A stretch of 64,000 nucleotides of DNA, from positions 45,773,613 to 45,837,612 of the forward strand of contig NC_092637.1 of the NCBI RefSeq assembly GCF_039555335.1, given 5' to 3'. This DNA comes from Amphiura filiformis (lineage: Eukaryota > Echinodermata > Ophiuroidea > Amphilepidida > Amphiuridae). The translations under genes were made by a program, and so were the position numbers. The notes under the pieces were generated by a model. That model ran no database searches. It was not told the origin of the DNA and saw only the letters and a program-made list of their open reading frames with translations. Positions 10,598-23,500 of this stretch are shown here, in pieces (the stretch's first letter is position 1; each line of letters starts with the position of its first letter).

Positions 10598-11985
10598 TAT
10601 ATATGACCCATTCCATGTCAACTCCAGGGATGTGCACGCAGCACCTCTTCAATTTTTTTTTTTTCTGTGTGGTGGTAGATATTGATGAAAGTAAAATCCG
10701 AAAATGTGAGCTTCATACTCCATTTCGTTTTCCCGTGGCATCAATTTGAAATTTAGGGTCAGCGTAAAAATGTGTACATAGCGAAGACAACATTGGAGGT
10801 CCATAAATGTATAAAGGGAACCCTTTACAACTTTGAAAAGTATGTATCCTGGGGTACTTATCTATGTAAAATTCAAATCTGGCATCAAAAAACTTGTAAC
10901 TCCTTTACTTTAAAAGATATAGGGCCCTCAAAATGCAACTTCGTCCATCCAGGACCAACTTTGGGGGGTCAGAACTCCAAAAGTAAAAATAATTTTACTG
11001 TCCATTTTTTTGCCAGTCAGAGCCATTACTCTTATCCAATATTGAGCCTATTAGAATACTTTTAGCTGAGATATTACCCATGTAAAACCCCAATTGTACA
11101 ATTTTTGTACATTTTGACCCCCCTGAAAACCAATGTCAGACATGTTGCCCCACCATCAACTTCAGGTATGTTGAAGATATGTCCTTGGAGAACATTTCTG
11201 AGAGATATTGGCTTTGGGACTCGATGGCTTCAGCACATCACTTAGGTTTGCATTCTCCATAGAGTTGTACACATTTTTGATTTCGCATGTATAATGACTT
11301 ACGTACAACTCTATGGAGAATGCAAACCTACCTGATGTGCTGAAGCCATCGAGTCCCAAAGCCAATATCTCTCAGAAATGTTCTCCAAGGACATATCTTC
11401 AACATACCTGAAGTTGATGGTGGATCAAAATGTCTGACATTGGTTTTCAGGGGGGTCAAAATGTACAAAAATGTACAATTGGGGTTTTGCATAGGTAATA
11501 TCTCAGCTAAAAGTATTAAGCTCAATATTGATAAGAGTAATGTCCTACCAAAGGGCTCTGACTGGCAAAAAATGGACAATAAAATTATTTTTACTTTTGG
11601 AGTTCTGACCCCCAAAGTTGGTCCTGATGGACGAAGTTGCATTTTGAGGGCCCTATATCTTTTAAAGTAAAGGAGTTACAAGTTTTCTGATGCCAGATTT
11701 GAATTCTACACAAATAAGTACCCCAGGATACATACTTTTCAAAGTTGTAAAGGGTTCCCTTTTTACATTTATGGACCTCCAAACGTTGTCTTTCGCATTA
11801 TGCGACACATTTTTACGCTGACCCCCTAAATTTCAAATTGATGCCACGGGAAAACGAAATGAAGTATGAAGCTCAAATTTTCGGATTTTACTTTCTCATC
11901 AATATCTACCACCACACAGAAAAAGAAAAAATTGAAGAGGTGCTGCATGTGCACATCCCTGGAGTTGACATGGAATGGGTCATAT
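10598..11985. mobile_element. 1.4-kb foldback element
   Basis: Two arms of about 660 bp, near-identical inverted copies, meet around 11280 over a short spacer. Left end ATGACCCATTCCATGTCAAC; right end its complement. Each arm holds the same open frame in mirror image (VHKCIKGTLYNFEKYVSW and others), which is a shadow of the symmetry with no recognised protein. Confidence 0.88.
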
Positions 11986-11999
11986 GTTTTGGTTTTATT

Positions 12000-12780
12000 G
12001 CCACATTGAGCATGTTTTCATTCTTATTTTGTGTGTTTATATATACCGTAAAACCTCGTCTACAAGCATATAATTATAGTGTTTTTGATGAAAGCTAAAT
12101 TAATACGAAACAAGCTTTAATATGCCAATACAATAGATTTGTCTTACAATAGTACTTGTTTGTATATGCTTGGATCTGTAATTTATTTGCTCATGGCGCC
12201 TGGATTAATTTAGCTTTCATCAGAAGCACTCTGCTTGTAGACAAGGTTTTATGGTATATTTTTACAAATGACTTGAAATATACCGGCAATACCAATAGTG
12301 GACAATTTTGTTATGTGTATACCCACAGATTAATAAAACCTAGATTGGAATATCCATGCCTTGTGCCCTCTAAGCATACTTGAACAACTACAAAGACTAA
12401 TGCTGGTTACATACTGTCATGTTGCATGATGCTTTGATGATGATTTTTCCATCAGTACACAATCAGGCCGGCAATGGCAGCTGTAACTAGTGGCAAGCCG
12501 ATATATCGATCACTCAATCGCGTTACCCAAGCGGCAAATTACAGAGGTAGACATAAGCAGCAATAATCCACTGGCCCAGATACTACTTCATCATATTTCT
12601 AATATTATAACATGTCATCAATTCATAATTCATAATAATGCCAAAATCCCAACTGGCCCATCCAGACGGAAAATCTCCTGGCCCGCCGAGAAAACTACTG
12701 GCCAGGGCCAGCGGCTAAATCGACCCCTGCATATCACTTAGAGTTGACTTCAAATCAACTCAGGAGCATTGCTGCTGCTT
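12000..12780. other. non-coding, no clear feature
   Basis: Degenerate AT-rich sequence. A short GC-richer patch near 12630-12725 repeats CTGGCCC-type words. Nothing else supported. Confidence 0.4.
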
Positions 12781-12784
12781 ACGT

Positions 12785-13070
12785 ATGGCACAGAATATCG
12801 TCAACATGCTACGCTAAATGCCGAAGTCATTCTAACATGTTTCTCATTTGCAATTTTAATTTTCTGAGTAATAAACCCATAATTCATCAAATTTCCAGCC
12901 GCATTTTTCATTAACTTGTGGAATACATCTCTTTTGAAGTTAATGAAGAATGCGGCTGGAAATTTGATGAATTATGGGTTTATTACTCAGAAAATTAACA
13001 TTGCAAATGAGAAACATGTAAAAATGACTTAGGCATTTAGCGTAGCAGGTTGACGATATATGATTTTTGG
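12785..13070. mobile_element. foldback element, ~115-bp arms
   Basis: Arms contain AAATTTGATGAATTATGGGT and its complement, and ATGCTACGCTAAATGCC at the outer end. The spacer is about 40 bp. Confidence 0.85.
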
Positions 13071-13784
13071 CAAATGTGGAAAGATCGGCACTGGATTTCA
13101 GAGACATGTCGCTGCCACTGAATGACAGGTCGCTTGGTGACTGCCACTTGCAGAAAAAATCACACAGCATGATAAAGCGTCACGCCGCTCAGCAGCAGCA
13201 TGAGAGTATGAAACCAGCATAAGACCTACACAACTTCAATACATTTAAGATATTCTTGTGGCCAAGCACAGTGTGAACCTTTATAATACATATATGCATA
13301 TGAAGTATAAGATTGCTTTAAAACCGAACACAATTTTTGTGAAATCTCACAATGCCCCTTTAAACTCAAGACAAACAGTTTGAATATCGCAACCAGTTCT
13401 GGTTTTATGCCGCCAACATGTCACAATGAAGGATCAACTCATAGTCACAGCAAACACATAAGTTTTAGTCCCAGCAGACACAAGACTTTTACAAAAATCG
13501 TTTAAATATCAGGTCATATTAAGGGTATAACACATTTTAATAATATTGAAATAATGTTTTGATCAAAACCAAACCATGTTTCATACACCCTTATATACCG
13601 AGAACCAATCAGAGCAAGCGTTAGAAAAACCCAAACCATGCATTGATTGTGTATATATGCACGGGCGCGCATTACGCATAGTGCTTTTGGACGCATTCAT
13701 TTTTCTTGCGGGTTGATGCATTTATATTTGTTTGTATAATTTGCAACACTTTCAGTGATAATTTGGTTATATTTCGTGTATGAA

Positions 13785-13942
13785 ATAGGTTAATGAACGC
13801 GTATTACTTGTTGCTCGAGAAATTAGACAAAACAATGCACTTGCCTTCGGGGCTCGTGCATTAGACGCATCATCATCAGCGCGCATGCATTATTTTGCCA
13901 TTTCTCTCCCCAACAAGTAATATGCGTTCATTAACCTATAAT
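13785..13942. mobile_element. MITE with ATAGGTTAATGAACGCGTAT ends
   Basis: Inverted ends ATAGGTTAATGAACGCGTAT / ATATGCGTTCATTAACCTAT enclose TTACTTGTTG and an interior with GCATGCATTATTTTG. A relative occurs at 50690-50862 (ACAAGTGATACGCATTTATT). Confidence 0.75.
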
Positions 13943-14007
13943 TATAACACCTTTTAAAAACGTTCTGTGTTGGTATAAATCATGGTTTTGATTTAAACTT
14001 TTGATCC

Positions 14008-14160
14008 AAACACAAAGAATTAACTTTCAGGAGTCTACGAGTCTGTTATCAGGTCAAAGGTCAAGGAAAACACTCGCTGATGAAAGATGGAGTACCATCT
14101 GAAAATTTCGAGGTAGGAATTAATTCTTTGTGTTTGGATCAAAAGTTTAAATCAAAATCA
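14008..14160. repeat. inverted repeat, ~45-bp arms
   Basis: TTGATCCAAACACAAAGAAT and its complement, with ATTTAAACTTT outside. Confidence 0.8.
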
Positions 14161-14452
14161 CCTTTTAAAAACATTTTTGTGTTTGCTGGGACTAATCAAA
14201 TGTGAAAAATTTCGACTGTCAAAGTTAGCAGACGACATTCTCTTCCCATATGTGTTCCCAAAGAGATACTATTAGCCATATGCTAATGAGGAATGTTGTC
14301 TCTCTGGGTATTCAAAGTTGACAAAGACTGTTCTATGATTCAATACCAAACGACTTTCAAAGACAACATCCTTTTCTTAGTCATGTTATTGAAGAATCAA
14401 GTCTCTTTTGTAACATATAACGAGTAATATGTCAAAGGTCAAAGTTGATAGT

Positions 14453-14538
14453 TCATTCTTTAATGGATACAGTTCCATCATCCATTCCAAAGTAGACTTT
14501 CTTGGCCATGTTGACAAAGAGCCCTGTCTCCACAACAC
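14453..14538 (-). CDS. RPIA: RPIA exon 8 (terminal)
   Basis: Codes (G)[17 protein letters not shown] then [10 protein letters not shown] and TGA. Acceptor GCGCAG. This matches the usual C-terminal block of the family. No copy of this exon was found further downstream. Confidence 0.95.
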
Positions 14539-17500
14539 CTGCGCAAAGAAAGAATAGGAAATAAAAAGAAATTAATACTCCTAGAATAAAGTGGCCAATA
14601 ATATAAAGGAAGAAACAAAAATATGTGAACACGATGAAGTTGTATTGTAAACAAATAAATTATCAAATTAGATTACATATAGTTGCACATTGGAAATATT
14701 TGATAAACTCCTATAAATAGCAGCCAATCAGAAAAGCTGTTACAAAAATATGCGGAGTGTGCTGATAGTGACTATTGGATTCACTTGCAATCCGCGTAAT
14801 ATGCACAGTAGAGTGCATCATACGGCACTATAGCAAACAAATTTTGTGTACCTAGTCTCAAAACATGTCTCTGTGAAAATACACGGTTCCAAAAATGAAA
14901 GCCCCCCATACATTTGGGCACAACTAAAAAAATTTCAGGCCTTTTGCGTCCAATATTTTGTCTTTCACCAGAAAATACAGCCATTTAAGAAATTTGATGC
15001 AGAAAAAAAAAGTTGCAGGGCAGATGTTGGCAACCTTAAGGCAAGAAGTTTGAAAATGGCGTATATTGCATATTTTGAATCTGAACTTTTCATACATGTA
15101 TAATAACACATAGATTGAAATGTCCCTTGCCTGTGCCCTCTGAGCAAGTCTTGAAATAAACGGGTGCGGGAGCAAATTTGCCCTCGTAATGCTACCAATT
15201 GCTCCTGGTCTTTGTAAAACTCAAAGGAGCAATTTTCTACAACACATATTGCTCCTGGTTCCAGTTTTGCACTTGATGCAGTTGTGCTGGTATGCTGTAT
15301 TGTATATGCCGTAAAGGATTTACTCTTTGAAAATTGCTCCTGTTTCTTCAGAATTTTTGATTCTAAAATCCCAGTAAATCAGGAGTAATGTTCAAAAACA
15401 AATTGCTCCTGGATCCAGTCCGCTATTTCAAGGCTTGCCTCTGAGCATGTTTGAATCGGGCTGATGCAGATACAGGTCTAGTGTTCCAACTTCGCGACCT
15501 CGCTCAGTGACACTCAACTTACGGTATTGAATTTGTCAGATATTACACCAGTGCTACTATCAGTTGGCTAATCCATTATTACTACACATACAGTTGATCT
15601 TCATGGCTAAGCCATGTGTGACATGATCAAGGGGAATGAATCACATGTTGACCCTGGTCGAAAATGAGTTTTACATATTTTTCTATAGAGGACATAGAGT
15701 TTTCAGAAACTGAAAACCGTTGTTACGACTTTTCTTTACAAAGTTACATCAATTTATCAAGCGTGGAAAACAATATAAAACAAAAGAATTTGAACGCTTT
15801 CTTGACCAATATCTCAAAATCATATTAGTGACATTCGACTCATTTCCCTTGATCGTGTCACATATAGATTCTGAGGTACACAAGTATCAGACTTCTTCTC
15901 CCAGTGACAAACATGGATGAAATGTCCCCTCTGAAACAATGAAGTAAGTTTTACCTGGTATTAATGTGATCTCTTGGTTGACCGATTTCCAGTTTTCTGG
16001 TACTGCATCAAACTGCCAGTCTATGATGAAATTACCATTATCTGTCACGACTGGTCCCTGTAAAACAAGAAGGAAGAATGTGCTATTCCAATAAAATCCA
16101 CACTACCTCTGAAAGATTTTGGAAGTATCTTCCATAGGGGGAGTATGAATTCTAAATGGAATGAACACATTAGGCAGCTCCATTTGAATTTCATACACCC
16201 TCTGAAAGAGATTCCAACCTGAATCTTCCACAGAGGGAGGGTGATGAATTTCAAATGGAGCTGCAAATGTATTCATTCCATTTGTAATTCAAACTCCCTC
16301 TGTAGAAGATATTTTCAAAATCTTCCACAGGGGTAGTGTGGATTTTAACTGGAATAGCCCAATGCATTCATTGCAATGCTTAAATTTTTGAATTCTGACA
16401 CTGACAGTAGTTTTTGAATTCTGACACTGACAGTAGTTTTTGAATTCTGACACTGACAGTAGTTTTTGAATTCTGACACTGACAGTAGTTTCTTTGTCTG
16501 GTCCTCAGCTGGGGCATGTTTTATCCCGGGGAGGGGTATTCAAGTTTGGTTTGGGTATTAAGTAGGTACCTCGGAATGCAATAAAAAAGGAGATCCATCG
16601 CTATCTCACTTTTCCAAAAAATTGAAACAAATTGGTAGTTTTTATCTAATATCCAGAAATTGTTGGCAAATTTCAGAAGTTTTGACTACAATGTGACAAC
16701 TGGCCCAAGGGGGCCAATTTGAAATTGAGGCAAAAATATACATAAAATACATAAGAAAATACACTTTAAATTTAAAACTTCACAACTTAAAGGGGTATTT
16801 CGTGATCCACAGCCTCATCCCTCCACTTTTCTCAAAAAAAGTTGAGATTTTTATATCACTGGAAACCTCTGGCTACATAATGTATATGTACAAAATATTT
16901 CTTGCAGATTAATTCGTTTAGCAAAGATATCGTGAAAATAATCATGCATAACTCGCAAACGCAAAATCGGAAGCAACTGAAACTTTGGGAATAGGTGTTT
17001 TTCATAGATATCTAGTGAAAAATGACATAAATAGAGGATGCTAGGATCACGAAATACTCCTTTAAGGTGATATTGGATGCATTTTCTAGAAATTAGGAAA
17101 TGCTTTGAGCATGTTTTAAACAGACTAATTGAGTAGGGTAAAGCACACTGATCAATAAACCTTTTGTTTGGAGCAGATCGGACATATAGTTTTCAAAATA
17201 CATCAATTTATATGTTCTTTGTATCCTATAGTTAATGAGCTAAAAAGACTGGAAAGGCTCATTAATATGTAAATTTTTGCCAATATTTTGCTAAAAAACA
17301 ATGCATAAATGTTCAGGGTACTTTTATTTTGCATACTTTTGCCTTGAAACTTGGTCAAAGTGTTTCTAATATGTTCTAATGTATTATATAGTGAAGCCGC
17401 CCTCTAATTTGCATATATGCATAATTAATTAGCTAATTTGCATAAATGCTAATTAATTATGCAAATATGCAAAATAAAAGTACCCTGAACATATATGCAT

Positions 17501-20500
17501 GGATTTTTAGCAAAATATTGGCAAAAATTATATGTTAATGAGCTTCTCCAGTCATTTTAGCTCATTAACTTTATTGATTATTGATAAAAAAAATAAGATA
17601 TAAAGAAAATATAAATTGACATATTTTGAAAACCGTATGTCCGATCTGCTTCAAACAAAAGTCATATTGATAAGTGTGCTTTGCTCTACTCAATTAAACT
17701 GTTTAAAACATGCATAGAGCACTTTCATAATGCCTCCATAACCACCTTAAGAACCAAGTATGCTAGACCTTTGGCATTTTCAGTATATGATAGCCTAATG
17801 GTTGTATTAGGTAATAATTATAGTTTTTTAACTCAATTTTCAAACATGCCTCTTTCTGCCCCCAAGACAATTCTCGCATAATATACCAAACTACATAAAG
17901 TTGACCTCAAAAAAGGGGCTGTTGATATTCCAGATGGCTTAATGTGATCCAGGTAGCTGACTGTCTAGCTAACTACTGGCATGACAAGGGCTATTCAATT
18001 TGAAATACACACTACCCATGTGGAAGATTTTGGAAATATCTTCCACAGAGCGAGTATGAATTTCAAATGGAATCCATTTAACCCTCACTCAGTGTTAGAT
18101 TCAGGCTGAATCTTTCTCAGAGGGAGTATGAAATTCAAATGGAGCTTCATAATGTGTCATTCCATTTGAAATTCATACTTCCCCTGTGGAAGATAGTGTG
18201 GATTTTAAATCGAATGTAGCACAATGCATGTATGAAACTGGGCATACTTGTATTATCCACTGAATGAGTAACGCAGGTTTTAAGTTTGCTAGTGCTGTAC
18301 GTGTTATTAAAGTTTATAGTTTATTTTGATAGTCTCAAACTTTTGCAGGGCAATTGATTAAATAAATTCATGGATAAATTATCAATACATACAGCTTTAG
18401 CTTTTGCCATCCTGAGTTCTGCTTTGCCTCCAAACTGCATACAAAGTTGGCTTATGACTGGTTTGTAGGCCATCGGTATCACTTCAATAGGAACTCCTTT
18501 CTTCCACTGCTCTCCAAGAACTTTTGAACGCTTTCTGAAAGTTAAAAAATTAAATTATTACCAATTTCTCATGAGGGTTGGTTTGTTTTAACGAAAGAGA
18601 TGAAAGTAAACACCATCCACAAAGCATTATTTGTAGTTTGAGTAACTATATTACTGATACAGGCAGCTGTACAAACATGTATTATTGTAAGACCAACCTT
18701 TTGTAATGTTTTTGTGGAAGGTATCTGCCTTTCATCTATTTCATCAAAAAATTAAAGCAATAATGTGTGATTTGCATAAAGAATAGATTCCTATTTAAAT
18801 GTTAGTTTTCACTGATCACATTGTCCTTTTTAATTTTGAGCCAAACAAATGAGGTAAAATCAAGAAAATTCCAGTGCCTAGCTACAATGCGTGTATTAGC
18901 TCACCGATCATATTATTATTATGATTATTGGCGGAGCTTCATGCAGCTAGGATATACATGTACAAACAAGATCTAAGACAAATACGTCGAATAGCGATAT
19001 GCACACAGTTTATACGTCAAGACGAATAGCGATGTGCACAATGCTTATACGTCACTGATTCAATGATGCACATGCATGCGATGTGTTTAGGAACCACTCG
19101 ATCCGTGAACTCAGAATAAAACCGGAGATCTCCAGATATAATATAAAAACTTAAATTTTACTGTAATTAAAGCATTTCAGGCTTCATCTTTCATGTGGTA
19201 TTTTAGTACACCATTGGGCATTACAATCATACAAAGGGTAGAAATTCCAAGAAAAATTGAGGGCATCGCTGTGGAGAAAATCACACATTATGGCTTTAAC
19301 CTTAATTAGAGGCATCAAAGATAGTATGGAGGCATATGCTTGTAGACAAAATTCTTTCACAACTTAAGTGCTCCATTAATCTTATCATCTCATAGTAACT
19401 TTGCTCTATCAATTATAACATATTTACAGCTGGCGCATTTCAGGCCAATTAATTTCATGTAGATGTACATGTTTAATAATAATGGCACTATATAAATAGG
19501 CATGATGATTTAGCTTGTTGTGCCAGCTGTGTGTTAAAAACAATATTACTGGCATAACATATGAAATATCAATGTGCATTTTTTTAAAACTAATTTTCAA
19601 TTTAAAGCCTTAATGTACGATCTTTTTCAGAATTTACCTTTATTTTTTCAAACCCGATTTTTGGCATATTTGTAATACTTACACATGTTCTAACTTAAAT
19701 CTATGAGCACACTGTCAAATTCGCCCTATTTGTAGGAAAACGGGATGATTTTCTGTTGGTCCGACATAAAATCATAATTTTTTAGATTATGATTTTATGT
19801 CGACCACAATCATAAACCGTAGTCTCCTACAAAACTAGTTTAGTTACGCTCCCTCCACATGTGGAGGGAGCATAACCAAACTGGCCGCCAGAGGAGACTA
19901 ACTCTGAGGCCGCACTCGCTGTCCTAATCCAAATAGTGCGAGATGTTTCGAGTGATAGAGGTGAAGTTTATGATGTTGTTTCTTTGCAAATTCCCAATGT
20001 TTTACGCGTCCAAATGTATTGGGAACTTTCATGATTGCATATTATCATTTTGGAAGAAAAAAAGAAAAATCTAAAAAATTAAAAAGATCGTACATTAAGG
20101 CTTTAAGAAAGAAAAATTTTGGTTATTTCCCTATTTGTCCTAAGGAAAGGCAGTACATACGATTTTCTGTACACTTACCTATAATCTGCAATCACTACAA
20201 AATACTTGGCATTCACTGCTACTATCTTCTCTTGTGTTAAACACCCTCTGAAATACATAGAATGGGATCAAAATTAATTTGCTCTTTATATTTTATCTTC
20301 TTCATCCTTCATTTTGTCAGCACATCATTAGAAATTTATCGGGGGCGGGTGGGAAATTGAATCAAATGGCGAGGGCCAACAATCTACACTTTTGCCTAAA
20401 ATTAGCATTTCTACTCCATATAATTTTCTGTGATTTTTATGTTCTGATGGGAGGGAGACAACCAGGGGGCTTATGTTATATTTAATGTAAAAAAAATACA

Positions 20501-23500
20501 ATTTTTACTTATTAAACCCAACTGACATTGAAAACACTGCCACTTTGGCAGTAGGGTCAGGGTAGGATGGGGTGTGTGTGTTGGGGGTAGGATGGGGGTA
20601 TGGGTATGTCTGCCTTATCTTCAAGGCTCAAAACCCTTTGGTTATAAATAACAAAAAATAAAACTATAAAAGAAATTGTATACATGAATTATTGCTTTAA
20701 TATGGGCAGTGGTGGCGGTGGAAGGGAGGCTTCCTGGACATTTTTTAACAGATTGTGTTGATTTAGACATTTATGCACTCCCGAAATCTTGGAATAGATT
20801 CATCAGGATTGTATAAAGTCATAAAGTTCATAATTTATGAAGGAAAATCCAATTTCTACTCATGGTTTAGAGAGTTTCATCACCCAGGTCAGCGACTTCT
20901 TCAGTAATGATCCGCCTACTCTCCGTGCCCCTCTCAGCAAGAGGGGCACTGAAACTATCAACCGTGACAAGGGCATCTACTCTCTAAATCACATGTATGA
21001 TCCGTTATTAAGAACTGCACCCGAAGAATGAGAAATTTCGTGGGAGAGTAGATGAATCATCGCATTACTGAAGAAGTCGCCCAAAACTGGGTGATGAAAC
21101 TGTCTAAACCGTGAGTAGAAATTGGATTTGTCTACATAATTATGAACTTTAGCACTCCAAAAGTCTGTGAAAACCTTTAGATAATCCGCTTTATGGACAG
21201 TTCTGGACAAAAGCTCATGCCAGATTACTGGACATTGGGGTCTCCTGGAAAAATTCAAATGAAACAAAAAAACAAACAAAAAACTAGAGATAATTTGCGC
21301 TCACAGAGCGCAGACAATCGCAAGGCATGTAACCCTTTAATGGCCGTTTGACCTGACCTTTGACCTTAATGTTTCCCGGGTCACGAGGTTTGTTGTCACC
21401 GAAATTAAGCCCCATACCCCTTACAGACAATGAAATTACGGTATAAGATTTGACCCCAGGTAACCTTTGACCTGACCCTGCAAAGTGTTCCAACATATTC
21501 CCCCTGGTCATTAAGTTTGTTGTCACCGAGTTTGAGCCTCGTACCCCTTACAGATGTCCAAAAAATGCATTTCTAAAATTTGACCTTTGACCTGACCCCT
21601 ACAAAATGTTCCCCTGGTCATGAGATTTGTTGTCACTGAGTTTGAGCCCCATATCCCTTACAGATGTCCAGAAAAGGAAATTGTAAGATTTGACCCAAGA
21701 TAACCTTTGACCTGACCACTGCAAAGTGTTCCAAAATATTCCCCTGGTCAATAAGTTTGTTGTCACAGAGTTTGAGTCCGCATACCCATTACAGATGTAC
21801 AGAAAATGCATTTCTTAAATTTGACCTCTGCATGACCTTTGACCTGACCCCTGTAAAATGTTTCCCTGGTCATGAGATTTGTTGTCTCTGAGTTTGAGCC
21901 CCATACCCCTTACGGATGTTGAGATAATGCAATTGTAAGATTTTATCCCCTTAATGACCTTTGACCCCAATTCTTTGTACAACTTTTAGACACTGGCTAA
22001 AGGCGATGCAGGTATGCAAGTGACGACATTGTGTTATGTAATTTGTGGAAGAAGAAGCATTTTTAGTGAAAATCACATTTTGGTCATAATGACCTTTGGA
22101 TGACCTTTGACCCCGAGTTGGTCATGTAACATTTGTGCCCCCACTCAATGGTCCTTGTGACCAAATATGGTCACATTGGCTTAAAGCATATGGCTACGAT
22201 GGCTCGTTAAAAGTTTTGACAGAACACTCGCAAATTGGAAATTTGCGATTGTAATGACTTAAGATGTTTGACTGGCTGCATTGCATATACAGTGTACATC
22301 TCAACTTACCCTCCACCTTTGATTAGGTTCATTTGGTCATCTACTTCATCAGCACCATCAATAGCTACATCTAACTGTAAACAGACAAACAAATGATCAA
22401 GTTTCAAGAAACGGTAATTATATTATCACAGTCTTGTGTTAGTGTCAACCAATCCAACTTGATTGCTGAAATATGATGCAAAAATATGATCTGATCAGGC
22501 CAGAAGACGGCAATTGAACTTTTGCAACCAAGCTTCAGCTTCAAAGTAGTGAATGCTGAGAAGTTGCTGGACAAGTTGGTAATATAAATAAGAACACAAA
22601 TTTCAAATTGGACAAAATCATATTATATTGGATATTTTCCCCCTTATGAACATCACATTTCCTGGGATGCAAAAGGCAGAATGAAAGTTGGTTGCCCAAA
22701 GACAATGTGGAGGCAGACAATAATAAATATTTTTATAATAAATTTTGGATTTATAAAGCGCCTTTCTCCAGATCTTAAAGGGCTCAAAGTGCTGTAATTT
22801 CGCTGCAATGGTGAATCATCACAATCAAGATCGCATCAACTAGGCCAGTTGCTGCCGAACGGCGCACACCTATCCGCATTTAGATTGTAACATCCACCAA
22901 TTATCTGTGCAGCTCCCCAAATTCCATTGGGTGAAGGAAATTTGATATCCCAAAGAAAACCTGTGAGAGCGAGCATGGAATCGGGATAAACCAAGTGCAC
23001 ATGAGTCCTTGGGCGTGCCAGGGCTTGAACCGGGACCTCAGTGGTGCAAGGCGAGGAACTACCGCTCGCCAACTCGTTCCCCCTGGATGCGATAACGGAA
23101 AATGGAAAATGAAAGGAAGAATCTGGAGTGGAAGTCATGGTACAAAGCCAAGCCAATAGCTACAGACAGGGACAGCTGAAAGAGGAGACTTATAGGCCAT
23201 TTCCGATGAGGATAGGTAAGGTAGGTACATAATATTTTCTTTTTGTTTAAAAAAATTCAGAGAGCTTTGAACAAGATTTGTATCTATTTACTTAAATGTT
23301 TGATGACGGTTCAAGCCTCTGTCCCAATTTTTCTCTTTAAAAATTAATATTTTTCTCATTAACCCTCAAAAAATATTGCTGCTGAAATATGTTCTGTTTG
23401 GAGTTTGTTAGCCAAAATGTACCTGGAGTGAATTAAGCCATTATTTTGACATAGTTTTGTGACAATGTGGAGCTTTCAACTTCAAGTACAAATTTGTGGC

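Noticed and set aside
10772-11782. Mirror-image ~100-codon open frames in the 1.4-kb foldback as protein genes
   Set aside because: They are the same sequence read in the two arms; no family motif, start context or splice evidence.
14781-15198. Overlapping 70-85-codon frames on both strands in RPIA intron 7
   Set aside because: Mutual shadows with low-complexity composition; no conserved pattern.
16385-16488. CRISPR-like array
   Set aside because: Contiguous 26-bp repeats without spacers, in an animal intron.
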